From contig JAYMTF010000038.1 of the NCBI GenBank assembly GCA_036897485.1, positions 1 to 64,000 on the forward strand: a stretch of DNA of 64,000 bases, given 5' to 3'. This DNA comes from Pelargonium nanum. Its lineage: Eukaryota > Streptophyta > Magnoliopsida > Geraniales > Geraniaceae. The notes under the pieces were generated by a model, which saw only the letters and a list, made by a program, of their open reading frames with translations, did not search any database and was not told the DNA's origin. Shown one piece after another: positions 35,940-60,634 of the stretch; positions within the stretch are counted from its first letter, which is position 1, and every line of letters begins with the position of its first letter. Position numbers and translations under genes: made by a program.

Positions 35940-37202
35940 ATGTCTGATTTTTCCACACGAATTCGATTTCAGTCACAAACTACCCTTGGCTTCTCGATTT
36001 TTCACTCACACCATGTCTTCAATCTCTCCACAAAATCCTCAAACACATCGCTTCTCTTCAATTCTACGCAACCATGCCTTCGTCTCCATCTCAATCGCCG
36101 GAGACCCCTAACATTTCTCCTTCAATCTCTCTCGTCTTCTTCATCAACCCAAACCCAGAACCCAGTTTCCTCCGGAGACTACCTGAACAGTTCTCTGGTT
36201 CTCTCCCCAAAACTGGCCCTCCGAATCAGCAAGTGCAAGCACATCGACCTCAAGTCCACCTCCAATGCCGATTCGGTCCTTGCCCTCTTCAGAGACTACG
36301 GTTTCGACGACACCCACCTGGCCATTTTCTTCTCCGCCTGTCCCGTGTTCCTCTCCTGCAACCCCCACAAAACCCTCAAGCCCAAGCTAGATTGCTTCGC
36401 CCAAAACGGCATCTCCGGCGACGATCTCGTTCGCGTCCTCATCAACAACCCCAACATCCTCGGAAAAAGCGTCCACAAAAAAATGATCCCTTGTTTCGAT
36501 TTCCTCACCTCCTTCTTCGGCAGCGACAACGCCCGACAAGAAATCGTTTCTCTCTTCTCCGCCAAACGCGGCACATTGGTCCTGCGCAACTTCTCCGGCA
36601 CGACGGCGCCGAACGTTGAAGCTCTCCGGAGCTACGGCGTCCCGGACGCCAACATTGTCCTGCTGTTCCGCCTCGGAGGCCGGACTCTGTCCCGGGACCC
36701 TGACGAGTTCGTTGAGGTCTTGAGGGAGTTTAGTGATATGGGTTTTGATCCTCAAACCAAGATGTTCATTTACGGGCTTCGAGCTTTCACTACGGGGAAG
36801 AAAGTGAAGTGGGTATCGAAAGTGGAGTTGCTCAAGAAGACCTTTGGGTGGAGTGGTGAAGAAGTGAAAGCTTTGATTGTTAAGGGACCAAATATCATGC
36901 AATTGTCCGAGGAGAGGTTGAAGGAGAGTCTTGAATTGTTCATGAACAGATTGGAGTGGACACCAGAAGATATTGCCAAGTACCCGACTCTCCTATCCTT
37001 CAACATGGATCAGAGGATTGTTCCGAGGCTATCTGTTGTTGAAATTTTGATGTCCGAAGGTCTCGAGAAGAAAACCTGTATGGGTTATGCATTTAGGGCG
37101 TCCGAAGATGTATTCTTGAGTAGGTTTGTGGAGAGATACGAAAAAGCCATGCCTTATCTTCTTCGAGTGTACCAAGAGAAGATGGGATACTGCAAGAGTT
37201 AG
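35940..37202 (+). CDS. Mitochondrial/plastid transcription termination factor family (mTERF) protein
   Basis: Intronless 420 aa organelle-targeted nucleic-acid-binding protein. The N-terminal 90 or so residues are Ser/Thr/Arg-rich and act as a likely transit peptide. The rest consists of mTERF helical repeats: ADSVLALFRDYGFDDTHLAI, GISGDDLVRVLINNPNIL, and WTPEDIAKYPTLLSFNMDQR with the family-typical Pro. The C-terminal part is close to the plant clade of intronless mTERFs that occur as tandem clusters. The likely role is in organellar transcription or RNA processing; the specific target is unknown. ATG 35940 is the first in-frame ATG. Decayed relatives lie just downstream. Confidence 0.88.
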   Translation: MSDFSTRIRFQSQTTLGFSIFHSHHVFNLSTKSSNTSLLFNSTQPCLRLHLNRRRPLTFLLQSLSSSSSTQTQNPVSSGDYLNSSLVLSPKLALRISKCKHIDLKSTSNADSVLALFRDYGFDDTHLAIFFSACPVFLSCNPHKTLKPKLDCFAQNGISGDDLVRVLINNPNILGKSVHKKMIPCFDFLTSFFGSDNARQEIVSLFSAKRGTLVLRNFSGTTAPNVEALRSYGVPDANIVLLFRLGGRTLSRDPDEFVEVLREFSDMGFDPQTKMFIYGLRAFTTGKKVKWVSKVELLKKTFGWSGEEVKALIVKGPNIMQLSEERLKESLELFMNRLEWTPEDIAKYPTLLSFNMDQRIVPRLSVVEILMSEGLEKKTCMGYAFRASEDVFLSRFVERYEKAMPYLLRVYQEKMGYCKS

Positions 37203-37929
37203 TTGCTTCGGCTTTGAGCGTCCGCATGATTGGAACTGAGGTGAGATCTTCGCCTTTACTCATTGATAAGCTTGTAGTTCTGTATCACAGTTACTTTGAA
37301 ACCAATTTGGTGGTATGATATATACAATTCTTTTAGGCAATGAATGTATCGGCACATTTTGATTTTATCAAGCGACCCCTAGTTTCTTTACTGTCCCTTT
37401 GGGGACATCTGATAAAATTGGAAAGACCCCTAGTTTCTTTACTAGATTGATTGCATAGTCTTTCTTGAGTTGAAGGTTGGCTGATGTAATTGGTTTTGTT
37501 CTATAGCTGTTGTTAATATAGATGTAGGGATTGAAGTTGAATTGATGAATCTGCTTTGATAGCGTTTGGATTAGGATTTTTGTTCAAGAAATGGAACTAC
37601 AGTATGGGTCTTCTCGTTACTTTTAGTTGTCTAGTTGACCAACAATTCACGTCGGCTTCAGCAAATGTTACTCGTTCCTTCTCCATCTATTATCTTGATC
37701 TTTTTGCTCTTCTTGGAATACTTGACGTGCAAAATAAGGCTCTCAGAAGTGAAAGCCTCTTTAGGGATTGGTGTTTACCTTTGACTGCTTGTCTTTGTCC
37801 TATTTATACCGCTCCCTTCTTTGTTTTTACATGCAGCTTACCTTTTTGGTTTGGGTGTATGCACCTCCTACAATAAGATAATGTGACACTCCTATCCCGA
37901 AATAAATGTCTTAGTTTATATTCTGTGAA
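37203..37929. other. mTERF 3' UTR and spacer before mTERF relics
   Basis: No gene is supported. A short phrase (CCCCTAGTTTCTTTACT) occurs twice, at about 37376 and 37427. Confidence 0.4.
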
Positions 37930-38580
37930 AAAATAAGGAGAATGTTGAGACACTGCTGCCCAAGGACTGCTCTGTATCTGGTAGTGTGATCGCGTCCCGG
38001 GATATTGGTCAGTTTATTGAGGATCTAAGGTAGGTTCGGGCAATGGGTTCAGACCCTCGTACCATGAAATTTGTTATTGCACTTGAGATAATCCTGGGAC
38101 GAAGAAAGAGACCTGGGCTTCGAAATATGGGTGGACGGATTTAAAGCTGCTGGCTTTGATTGTGAAGCAGCCTAAGACCATGGCTGATTCGAAGGCGAAA
38201 TCCGAGGTAGCATTGGAATCATTCCTGAACAAACTAAGGTGGAGTGCAGATGATATTGCTAGGTATCCAAGTCTTCTGACTTGCAACTTTGAGAAGAGAA
38301 ATTGTTTCGAGGTTTTCTTGAGCAAGTATGTGAAAAGGTATGAAGAAATCTTGCATCTTCTTGAGGTACTGAATTTTTCATGAACAGGCTGGAATGGACG
38401 GCAGATGATCTTGCCAGAAATCCTGCTGTTCTAGATGCAGTCTCGAGAATAAATTTTTGCCAAGGTTTCAAGTACTTGAACTTTTGGTATTCAAAGGTTT
38501 TTTGAAGGAGATACCCACAAGTGCAAACCATTTCCCTTGCTGAATCTGCATTTAAGGTATATGAAAACAGTATGGGATTG
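37930..38580 (+). pseudogene. Decayed mTERF copies (at least two partial)
   Basis: Translation in shifting frames gives pieces matching the intact neighbour: SDPRTMKFV; then SKYGWTDLKLLALIVKQPK and FLNKLRWSADDIARYPSLLT (against FMNRLEWTPEDIAKYPTLLS) at about 38110-38290; SKYVKRYEEI at 38320-38350; and a second FMNRLEWTADDLARNPAV at 38378-38431. Two versions of the same helix repeat in order indicate two overlapping partial copies. Several stops and frame changes make it non-coding. It is consistent with local tandem duplication, as seen for this mTERF clade. Confidence 0.75.
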
Positions 38581-39145
38581 GTTGTTGATTAAACAATGCA
38601 TGTTTATTGTTGAAACATGTCAGATGCAAACTGCTTAATTCTTCTTGTAGGCTCATTTTTCTCTTCCCTTGCAAGTAAAAAAAGTGTATCATTAATTTCT
38701 TTCAAGATTTGGTTGAACCTGTTAATAAGTTTGGCCGTGAACATGGAGAGTTCCGATGCTCGAAAAGTGGTGTGATCATTGCTAAGAGCATGAAAACTTT
38801 CCCTGAATGGATAACAATTTGATTCACAGCATATGCTGGAAATTCCTTAGTTTCTGTTTTGATGGACAATATATTTAGTAGAAAATCACAAGATTTCTTT
38901 AAAGGAATCCCCAATGGATAATTCCATTGAATCGTTCACAATCATTACCTACATACATTCCGAGAACCGCAAAAGACTTAATAGACATTTTAAGGGCAGA
39001 TACAGAGCAACCTACCTATACAGATCCCCCCATCAGAAAACAAAGTGGACATTTTACATCTGTTGATGCATGAGGCCAAACAAAATGAGAGATCCCACTG
39101 CACAAAATTGCTGAAAACAGCACTTCTTGGATCATATTTGAGGTA
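38581..39145. other. Spacer and probable GYRA 3' UTR
   Basis: No gene. From about 38.9 kb it is probably the 3' UTR of the minus-strand gyrase gene. Confidence 0.4.
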
Positions 39146-50618
<11,473 letters not shown>

Positions 50619-52765
50619 GAACAGAGGTCTTTGGAGGGTTTTGAGTTGAAAATGGAAGGTACTGTTAAACCCTAGGGTTTTTGGAGGGATGTGGTCTGAA
50701 GTGGTGAATGCGCGCTTAAAATAAGGTTTTCGACATTTGATATTTGTGCACGTGGTGAGCTCGTGACTTGCTTTTCTATTTACCGTTACAGGTGATTTTT
50801 TATGACTTTCTATAATTTATGTAAACAAAATACATTTTTACATTTTTTTTTCCATTTGCATAACATATCCACTTTATTATAAAAAATTAAATATATGTAT
50901 CCATTTTTACTTATTAGTACTTTATGCATGGGAAGACAAGAATGTAAATTTAATATCGCTTAGATGATGTAGGGTTTAAGTTAAAAAGTGCAAGTTAATT
51001 CTACGTTATGTCGTTTATTTCATAATAATAAAATATATCGCAGATATTGAATTGAATACTTTTATTCTAATAATCCAAAACTATGATAAAGAAAATAAGT
51101 GTCCAAACTATTACAAACGGTCATGCATTTTCTGAATTTAATAAAATAAATTATTGAATTTACCAACAAAATTTAAAATAGCTTAGTTGTTGTGAGAGTG
51201 CGATTTAAAATCGCACTGTGAGAGAAGTCTCGAATGTGCAAAAAGTTGGCCTAGACACACTCTTAGCATATATAAAAGAAATTAAACTAATTAAATTTAA
51301 GATTAGTAAACTTTAGTCATCCTTTGGTGTTGATTATACCAATTAGTAATTCAAATGTAAATAAATGGACACTCCTTTTCAAATTGAGATAATATTTTAA
51401 TTTGGCCTACTTTATTTATTAGTGTTACAAATTCATTCATCTTGTTAGTTAACAATTGTCATATAAAATATAAATTGGCTATGTGACATTTTATTTGAAA
51501 ATAATAGAAAAAAAAATATTTCAACTGAATTTGGGCCTTACATGGGCTAGAATTTGTCAAGTCATGGCCCAATCCATCAAGAGCTCAGTGTCATTGTCAT
51601 TTGTCACTGGACGCAAAATAGTAAAAAGTTGGGGGGTAAAAATGTCAAAACAGTGAACTCAGACAGACTCGCTTTCTGAGTCGCAACTCGACTCGTCCAA
51701 AAAAGCAATCAAATTTGGGAGCTCCATCTCGTCTTCAACAATCTCTGGAACACATCAAAAACCCTAACGCTCGCAAATTTCGCAGACCCTCAACTGCCCA
51801 ATCCGCTGCCCAGAGCTCCTTCTTCTACCCGGTGAGTCATTTCACAACAATTTCTTATTTATTTCTTCCAGAAATGCCATAAACGGTAGGGCCTTTTGTC
51901 CTCAGAACCGCCAAAATGCTGGCTATGTGACCGTTGGCTAGATGCATTTGTGATTTTTGAGCTTCTTGCGCTTTTGGAATGAAAGTCAAGTTTCTGGGAA
52001 GTGGAAAGAGGAAAACTTTTCCAGTAAATGTTTTGTAAAATTGCGTTTGTTATGAGCTGTGGTTGATTGGCATCGGTGCTTACTGTGGAACTGTAATGTG
52101 TGTGTGTTTGAAACTGAATCTGATTAGTTGTGCTTGCCACATTGTTAGATTGGCTCAAAGTTCTTGATTCTTGCTCAATTATGTGGTATTGATTTATTTG
52201 AAGAATTAAAGTAAATTTGCCTTGAATATGGATTTTTTTTATTATTTTATTTAGCTTTCTTGATAAGTCAGTGATTTGTATAGCATGATCATTATTGTAG
52301 CATGGGTTTGTGAATTGTTTTCAGACTGATTAATGGGTTGCGGGAGAAGATTTTATGGCTCCAAATATGTTTTATTTATTTCTTACAGTATGTATTTTTA
52401 TTTATTTATGTAATTTAATTGTAAAATGGCATTCACAATTTCATTGTTTTCTACTGAATCATTAATGTAAATTATGAATTTCATGTAGGCCTTTGATAGA
52501 ATTGCTTTCTTGGATCCGCTGTCTACTTTTTATGACACGGACAAAAGAAAAGAATTCCCCTAATATCCGTACATTTGATAGATGCTCTAGTCTTGCTTTT
52601 GAGTAACTGGAAGTCTTTTCAGCTGTTTAGAGTTATAGAAGTGGATACTTGGTTCAGGCTGTTTTCGATTTTATTTTCAGTATTTGAAGCATGAGGAGCT
52701 GGTTATAGCCTGTCCTGAAGAGGACAATACATGTGTTTGTATCACACAGGAAACTGGAAACAGGC
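50619..52765. promoter_or_regulatory. Divergent GYRA/FRS3 promoter region and FRS3 spliced leader
   Basis: 50.7-51.6 kb is very AT-rich spacer. The FRS3 leader exon probably ends at 51831 (CCCG|GTGAGT), with a leader intron 51832-52749 (acceptor CACACAG), leaving only 16 bases before the start codon. No coding sequence lies in the leader intron. Confidence 0.6.
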
Positions 52766-55700
52766 ATGGATGCTGAAGTGATAGATGCTGAAGGGGAAAA
52801 CACTGGAAGTTGTGTGCTTGGAAATGCTAACTCGGACAAGAATGGAAAACAGAATGTGACTGAAAGTTCTTCAGAGATAGAGGTTCCCAATCAAGATTAT
52901 GATGGGGCTAAACCGCAGGTTGGGATGGAGTTTGAATCAGAAGATTCTGCTAAGACCTTCTATGATGCATATGCCAGGAGTGTTGGTTTTAGCATACATG
53001 TTGGTCAGTTCACTCGTAGTAAGCCAGATGGGCCAATTGTGAAATGGGATTTTTCATGTTCCAGAGAGGTTTTCAAAAGGAAGAATATTGAAAGCTGTAA
53101 TGCAATGTTTAGAATAGAGAAAAATGATGGTGAAAATTGGATTGTTACAAAATTTGTGGAGGATCATAATCATTCTTTGGTAACTCCAGCTAAGGTCCAT
53201 TATCTTCGACCCCGAAGGCATTTTGCAGGTGCTACGAAGAATGCTGCTGAGGCATTGGACAACACTAATGATGTTTATGTTTCCATGGATGGAAACCATG
53301 TTTCTTTTGAGCCAAACCGCGGAGTTAGGAGTGTGTCCCCTGTAGAATTGCATCACCCAACCAGGGCTGTGGGGCCTGCAAACTATATTCGACCTTGTAG
53401 CCAAAAGAGAACCCTTGGAAGAGATACCCACAATCTGCTTAACTATTTTAAGAAGATGCAGGCTGAGAACCCCGGTTTCTATTATGCTATACAGCTTGAT
53501 GATGATTACCGCATGACTAATGTCTTCTGGGCAGATGCAAGATCGAGGACAGCTTATCGTCATTTTGGTGATGCGGTTATTTTTGACACAATGTATAGGC
53601 CCAATCAATATCAGGTCCCATTTGCTCCATTCACAGGTGTAAATCATCACGGTCAGGTGATTCTGTTTGGTTGTGCACTTCTTTTGGACGAGTCTGAGTC
53701 TTCCTTTACTTGGCTTTTTAGAACCTGGCTTTCTGCAATGAATGATAGAGCTCCAATCTCTATAACCACAGACCAAGATAGGGCAATACAAGCTGCTGCT
53801 GCACAGGTGTTTCCAAGAACTCGGCATTGTATTTGCAAGTGGCACATCTTGAGAGAAGGCCAAGAAAGGTTGGCTCATATATACCTCGCTCATCCTTCTT
53901 TCTATGGAGAGCTTTATAGCTGCATTAACTTTTCTGAGACAATTGAGGATTTTGAATTGTCCTGGGGCTCTCTTCTTGATAAATATGACCTCCAGAAGAG
54001 TGAGTGGCTTCAGGCAGTGTTCAACGCTCGCAAACAGTGGGCTCCAGTATTTTTTCATGACACTTTCTTTGCTGCCCTTTATTCAAACCAAGGAATTGTA
54101 TCCTTCTTTGATGGGTACGTGAATCAGCAGACGACCATACCACTTTTCTTTAAGCTGTATGAAAGAGCGTTGGAACGCTCCTTAGAAAAGGAAATCGAAG
54201 CAGACTACGATACAATCTGCACACCACCGGTGTTGAAGACACCATCACCTATGGAACAACAGGCAGCAAACCTTTACACTAGGAAGGTTTTTGCAAAGTT
54301 TCAGGAGGAATTAGTGGAAACTTTTGTGTATACAGCAAATAAGATTGAGGATGATGGGTTGACCAGTCAATTTCGGGTTGCAAAATATGAACATGATCAC
54401 AAGGCATTTATAGTTACACTGAATATTTCTGAGATGAAGGCCAGTTGCAGCTGTCAGATGTTTGAATACTCAGGCATTCTTTGTAGGCATATATTGACTG
54501 TGTTCACTGTGACAAACGTACTTACCCTTCCTCCCCATTACATATTGAAGCGATGGACGAGAAATGCCAAATCGGTATTTGGGTTAGACGAACAAAATGT
54601 AGATCCACTAAGTGTTGATATTCTAACTTTGCGCTTCAACAATCTTTGTCGTGAAGCTATTCAATTTGCAGAGGAAGGATCAGTTGCTGAAGAAACTTAT
54701 AATGTAGCAATGAGTATTCTAAAAGAGGGTGCTAAAAAAATTGCTTCTGTGAAGAAAAGTGTTGCTAAAGTTACGCCTCCTAGCTCTCAAGGCAGTGGGA
54801 ATATTCTGGAAGATAACAAGAAAATCCCTTCATCGGCTTCAGAAATGGCCCCGTCATTGTGGCCATGGCAAGATGTGATGCCACATCGCTTTAATCTCAA
54901 TGATGTTGGAATTCCAGTTGCCGATTTGAACCAGCCTAGCATGACCTCTGTGTCTATTCACCGTGATGGTGGCCCTCCTGCTAATGCGGTATAAGACTGC
55001 ACATTTCTTTGTTCTTTTGTGTTATTACTGTACCTGCTATCTTTCGACATGTGTAGTGTAGGTATTGTTTGAATGATTTTTTGAATATCTCTTACTGATG
55101 TAGGTGGTTCTTACATGTTTTAAGTCCATGACTTGGGTCATAGAAAATAAGAACTCGACACTTGGTGATAAGGTGGCAGTCATCAACATGAAGGTATACT
55201 TTTCTTTTACTCTGTATCTGAGTCATGTCTGACAATTGCAGTAGACCCTTGAAGGACTGCAAGCTTTCAGTGATGTATTTATTAGATACAGTCATCTGTT
55301 GAGTGTTAAATATTTCAGAACTTCAATTAAGAAATATCTTATAGTTTAAAAGAGAGTAGCTGTATCTTCAAACTACCTGTTTTCTGTTTGTGTTTCTGAT
55401 GCGTCCTTTTAAGGCATCACTTTGCCCCTTTTCCTGATATTAGTTATGTTTCATTATTGCTGATAAGAGTGGGTTGGAGAGAAAGGATTTCTTTTGTTGT
55501 GTTATAAATCCTTATTTTCTTTTTATACTCTAATTACTATGCTATAGCTTCAAGATTACGGAAAGACCCCTTCAGGAGAGTCAGACATTCAATTTAGGCT
55601 AACAAGGGTCACTCTGGAGCCTATGTTGAGATCTATGGCCTACATCAGTCAGCAGCTCTCAGCACCTGCCAATAGAGTAGCTGTCATCAATCTAAAGGTG

Positions 55701-56794
55701 AGTGAATTGGATTTTTATACTATTGATTTCTGGAATTTCAAAACTTGAAGATGGTTTCATTTAGTGTTTTATGACATTATAACTTTGTTTGAGTAGAATA
55801 AAATAAATTGATGATTCTAAATGGATTAAATATCATTTGACCTATGGATTAAATTACATACATAATGGTCTCAACCATATCATGCCTATGCACAAAACTG
55901 AATAGCTTGACTTACTCAGATATAATAGTATTATTGCATGCTTGGATCTATTTATGTTTGTTATCTTCTGCAATGAAATATTGAATTAGATATCGGGTCT
56001 CATTGCCTCAGGTGGTAGTGCAATCACCTTCTCCTGTGATCTATGAACTTACAAAATAATCTAGATCACGATGAATCCATGTTTAGGGTGATGCATCACA
56101 AAAGCCGTACATCTTGTATCACCTTGTAATGTTTATTGGTATTTGTTTGTACGAGTTATAAAAAAATGTTCATTTAATGTCCAGTTGCCTTACAATACTA
56201 CGCAATATGTATTCTATATGGACTGAGAAGGATCATGATTCTGTCTTTCTCCACATGGAACTGAGAATCATCATTTCATATTACATGTTAGAAGAAAGAA
56301 AATAAATCTGTTCTCCTCATGGCACGTATTAGCTGACAAGCTCTTGGATCAGCCATTTTTATCTGAAAACATGCTATAATATCTGATAATAACCTTTACT
56401 GGTTATCTCGTTAAAAGGATATTGGTTATGAGCTGAACTTAATAGTTAGTGGGTATAGCCTATTGGGTTTCATCTTAAACAGAAAGCATTCTTGGTATTC
56501 CTCTTCTTTTCTTCTGCATATAAGCTGTGAGGGCATACACAACTTGTGATTTATTTGGCAACCACACATTTCTATATAATATTGTAGTTTTCCCTCCAAG
56601 CCTCTTAAGCTTTTTGAATTTTCTCATTCGGTGTAAGGGAATATATATTTAAACTTATTGTTTATTTGGCTAATACTTGTCAGCTACAAGATACAAACAC
56701 AACTTCTGGAGAAACAGAGGTGAAATTTCAAGTCTCCAGAGATACATTGGGATCCATGTTGAGGTCAATGGCCTTCATACGAGAACAGCTCTGA
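52766..56794 (+). CDS. FRS3: FAR1-RELATED SEQUENCE 3-like protein (MULE-derived transcription factor)
   Basis: A domesticated Mutator-like transposase; relatives FHY3/FAR1 act in phytochrome A light signalling in the nucleus. Exons 52766-54988, 55104-55193, 55548-55697 and 56684-56794 give 2574 nt (857 aa; Arabidopsis FRS3 about 850). It has an N-terminal FAR1 DNA-binding zinc-finger domain (about 60-150; [10 protein letters not shown] near its end). The MULE transposase core includes [29 protein letters not shown] and ITTDQDRAI. The SWIM finger [15 protein letters not shown] lies at 561-575. The last three short exons encode related modules (VAVINMKLQDYG..., MLRSMAYI...VAVINLKLQDTN..., MLRSMAFI), so the C-terminus is a small internal repeat. 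ATG 52766 is the first in-frame ATG after the leader acceptor. Confidence 0.93.
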
Positions 56795-58630
56795 AACTGT
56801 AAGTGTAGTTACTGTCACATTTCACGCTTTGATTCAACAATCTGCTCCATTCCAAACATGTTATATTTTTTCTTTTAGGAACATTAATGATCTATGTTGT
56901 CCCAATTCTTTGTACAGAACAATCTGCTCCATTCTGATGGCAATTCAAGTGTCCCGTTGGCTGGATGATATTCAATTCAGAGCTACCATCACAATATGCA
57001 GTAGGCATGAAGGCATGAAGATTTGATTTACTATAATTTGTGTATAATCGCTAATGATCCATTGACGTAAGGATTTTGGTTAGTCGTAGCTAGGCAGGTT
57101 ACTTGTCTCTCAATTCGTAGATAAATACTTGGTTTACATACAAAGCGAACCATGTCTTGGAAACTCCCATGTAAATGTGAAATTCAGATTCAAAGAAGGA
57201 GCATGGTGGAATATATATGTATGTATTTTGGTCTTGTGTACACTCTTGCAGTGAATGCTTTGAAGGACTTGCCTATTCATTTAACAATGATCACAATCTC
57301 TCTATGTCACATAGTTATATTTGTTCCAATAACATAACCAGTCTCGCAAATTACCTATTGAATGATACGAGGCATTTACATAGAAAAATGCCGCGAAAAT
57401 GTCAATGATGACAAAAGAATGTCGAGTTCAGAAAACCACATCACTTGAGGTTCGGGGCAAAATAAAAATGTGGGCTCTTCTTAACATATCATTCAAAAAA
57501 ATGAGATTTGTGGGTATTTTAAGTATAACAATTTAACTTAAGCTTGTCTCCCTCATTAATATTTAAATTTGTGCCCAATGTTTCTTGTGTGTATACAAAC
57601 ATCATAATTGTCCTTTTATCTATTAATGTTTGATGAGGAGTGCACGTGTGCCCCAATGGGCATAAATTTCAACAGAGTAAACTCAAAATTATTGAAGACT
57701 TTAGAGAAAGAAATGGACAAACCAGAGACCACAATTGACACCAAAAAAAAAAGAAGAAAAAGCTTTAAAAAATCTGCCTAACTTTGACTAGACCAATCCT
57801 TGAATCCAAAAGAATCACTTCACTCCTTGTCTCCTTCCATGCATTTTTTTCCATCCACTTTCTCTCAACCTTTCCCAAATTTTCTCCCAAGCCAAACACA
57901 AGGGGACCACTTTCATGTCTTACAAAAAAAGATGATGTCTCAATAACATGCAATTAGACTATGCTCAAAAGACTCTTTAGAACATTCAAGAGCTGTTTTC
58001 CATATATAGAGTTCTCAGAAAGTCCACACTTCACATGGAGTGTTCTCAGTCATGGTGAGCTATGGCTCCACCAGCTGGAAACATTTATGATTAAAGAAAA
58101 GCCAATGCAAGAATCAAAACAAACAGATAATGGAAATGGAAATAGAAATTTTTTAAAGCAACTTTTCTATTCAATTTCCTTGAAAACAAAGACAAGAACC
58201 AAGGTTGACAAGTCCAACAGGTGCCTTAAACCAGCAGAATAGCAAGGACTGAGACACTAAACTGCCTAACAGAGCAAAATTTAGCCAACCCAATGGAACA
58301 ACCACATAAATAGATGTATGTTTATATATGACCTTACTTACCTACTTGCAAACAGACCGTCTAAGCAAACGTTCAACAGCGGTATTGAATTTCGGGTTAA
58401 GTTTGCTAGTTCCTTATTAACCGTCATTCAATACTGCTGTGGAAGCAACCTAAAAAAAACCTATACCTGATAAAATATGAAGAAAGTACTTGCAGGAAAG
58501 AAACCCGGGTCCTCCTGGGCTGTGGACGGGAATGTATCGAGCAAGAACTATATGTAGAGGATCTCCCGATCACTGACAATATACAGCCTTCTGCCCGATG
58601 AGGTTGAGGACACGGGTGCTGCTGGTTTCT
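56795..58630. other. Convergent 3' regions of FRS3 and EIN3
   Basis: No gene is supported. The FRS3 3' UTR probably continues past 56.9 kb, possibly with a further 3' UTR intron. The EIN3 3' UTR lies to the right. AT-rich sequence between. Confidence 0.5.
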
Positions 58631-60634
58631 TCAAAAGAACCACAATGATGGATCCTGCTTTGCCATAGGATCCACTGTGAAATCAGCAGGAGGCATGCTA
58701 AAAGGAGAGCCAAATCTAAAGTCGGACATATTATCCCCGGGATTGGCATTGAACTGATCAAAGCGAAGATCTGCTGACGGGAATACAGATTGATTTAGGG
58801 GCATACTGTTTTGTTCAGACATGTTGCTCGTCATTCGAACCCCCTGGCCAAACATGGAGTCATGAAGCTGAAACATCTGGGGTTGTTGTTGCTGCTGGTT
58901 ACTGTTGTCCAAAACATTATGGTTCCCATTGTTCAAGATTTGGTTATGCTGCAGATTAGAATCATAATACGAGAGAAGCCCAGAAATCATTTTCTTCCCA
59001 TCTTCGGGAAGCCCAAGTCCTGACACATTGAAAAGAGGAGTCTGTTGGTTCACTTGAGAAGTAGCTGGCTTGGCAGGAACATTGTGCAGAGGGGCCTGGT
59101 TCACTTGAGGAGCAGCTGGCTGAGCGGAAACATTGAAGAGATGAGCCTGATTCACCGGAGCAGTAGCTGTGTTAGCAGAAAGATTAAAATTTGACGGTGC
59201 CTGGTTCACGGGTGGAGTAGCTGTGTTTGCAGCAAGATTGTATAGAGGAGCCAGGCTCAACGATGAAGTAGCCGCTTTTGTCTGGCCAAATGGATGGTAG
59301 TTTGACATTCCGAACCCTTGAGAAGCATTGTTTCGGTATGGGCATCCCATTTGGTGGTTGTTCCTTGAAACTCTATCCAAAAACCCGAGGCATACATCAC
59401 TGTAAGGGCACTGAGGGAACTCGCAGGTAAAAATCTTGTTATCATATAACTTGCGCATCTGATCAGACGACTCCTTCCTCTTCTGCATGAAATCGGAACT
59501 AGTTTCAACAGGCTCTCCCTTGATCTGAGGAGCCAAGGCTGGCACCATACGCCTATCTCCGAGTCCACCATTTCCCATATTGAACATATTGGCATGATCC
59601 TGGGGCTTACCCTCCTCTACATCGATGATTTGATCGTCATCCGCTCCTTCAACATCATAATCACTAGTGTCGCTGATGACCATAGACCCATTCCCAACAG
59701 CTGAGGCAGGCGGGAACCTATCGGGATATAGCTGGCGCGACAAAACCTCTTCCTGATTAATGATAGCCAACCAAGTGGCGCTTTCCTTGGCAGTCATTTT
59801 GTCTTGCAAGCATTTGGACTGGCGAACAAGCTTGCGGATTTTGTCAATATTCGGGGACATATGCTTGATCACTGCCGTTAGAACACTCACCTTCCAAGCT
59901 TTCTTCAGGTCATGAGGCTTCTTGTAAGGAGGTGGACCCTGATCCTGGGGTAAGCCCAACTGAGGCCACCATTCCTCACTCCCAGATGGCCACCATGGCG
60001 GTGCAACGCCTTTCTCCAATGGGAAACGCCTTTGTGGTGGATCGCAGTGCTGCATAAGAGCCGAGAGAAGCGAGCCAAGGGTTGTGTCTTGGAGCTCTTG
60101 CAGGGTATGAGGAGTAGATGCCGGATTGTTGGAATTTTCATTACTTCCCGGGATCAAATGTTCAGCTTGATACTTGGAAATAGCTGCAGGGCCATTCCGA
60201 TCAAACCTCACCTTCTCCTTCCACCATGCTCGGAGATTGTCAGATGCTCCACTCACCGGTTTCCCCTTCTCGGGAATGATCCCATAGACAAACCCCTGAG
60301 CTTTACAAACCTCCATCATTTTCAGCATGTACTTCAAGATGCCATCTTGAGCGCGTGACATCTTCTTCCTACGAGCTTGCTCCTGAGATTGGCGCTGCTT
60401 TGCATTGTCCGCAATTTCCTTACCCTTGTTCTGTTCCTTCAGACGCTTGAGAAGCATTCGATCCCTCCACATCCTCCTCTCCAGCTCGTCAACATCCATG
60501 TCTTCATCACCTTCGCTATAATCCTCCTCCACAGTTGCCTCGGGTTCTCGTTCTGCCGATGTCTCTCCTTCCCCGCAAGGAATGGAGAACAGATCGAGAT
60601 TATTACAGAAACCCAAATCTTCAAGAAGTGTCAT
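58631..60634 (-). CDS. EIN3: ETHYLENE INSENSITIVE 3 (EIN3/EIL1) transcription factor
   Basis: Nuclear master regulator of ethylene responses, stabilised when EIN2 signals and otherwise degraded by SCF-EBF1/2. Intronless CDS of 667 aa. It starts [20 protein letters not shown], followed by an acidic stretch and the first basic block [20 protein letters not shown]. The DNA-binding region spans about 75-350, with [55 protein letters not shown] and [20 protein letters not shown]. The tail is Asn/Gln/Pro-rich with four similar Ala-Asn-Thr-Ala-(P)-PVNQAP-type repeats at about 485-555. It ends SLWFF. ATG 60634 is chosen because the codon four earlier is GTG and the [12 protein letters not shown] start fits the family. 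The long leader has its own entry. Confidence 0.94.
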   Translation of the reverse strand: MTLLEDLGFCNNLDLFSIPCGEGETSAEREPEATVEEDYSEGDEDMDVDELERRMWRDRMLLKRLKEQNKGKEIADNAKQRQSQEQARRKKMSRAQDGILKYMLKMMEVCKAQGFVYGIIPEKGKPVSGASDNLRAWWKEKVRFDRNGPAAISKYQAEHLIPGSNENSNNPASTPHTLQELQDTTLGSLLSALMQHCDPPQRRFPLEKGVAPPWWPSGSEEWWPQLGLPQDQGPPPYKKPHDLKKAWKVSVLTAVIKHMSPNIDKIRKLVRQSKCLQDKMTAKESATWLAIINQEEVLSRQLYPDRFPPASAVGNGSMVISDTSDYDVEGADDDQIIDVEEGKPQDHANMFNMGNGGLGDRRMVPALAPQIKGEPVETSSDFMQKRKESSDQMRKLYDNKIFTCEFPQCPYSDVCLGFLDRVSRNNHQMGCPYRNNASQGFGMSNYHPFGQTKAATSSLSLAPLYNLAANTATPPVNQAPSNFNLSANTATAPVNQAHLFNVSAQPAAPQVNQAPLHNVPAKPATSQVNQQTPLFNVSGLGLPEDGKKMISGLLSYYDSNLQHNQILNNGNHNVLDNSNQQQQQPQMFQLHDSMFGQGVRMTSNMSEQNSMPLNQSVFPSADLRFDQFNANPGDNMSDFRFGSPFSMPPADFTVDPMAKQDPSLWFF

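Noticed and set aside
38702-38914. Short ORFs after the mTERF relics
   Set aside because: No similarity to mTERF repeats or to anything recognised; treated as spacer.
53054-54058. 334-aa minus-strand ORF inside FRS3 exon 1
   Set aside because: Antisense of a well-supported transposase-derived coding exon; the translation resembles no family.
55985-56165. Possible further SINE-like block in FRS3 intron 3
   Set aside because: A tRNA A-box-like phrase can be imagined, but no B box, tail or target duplication was found.
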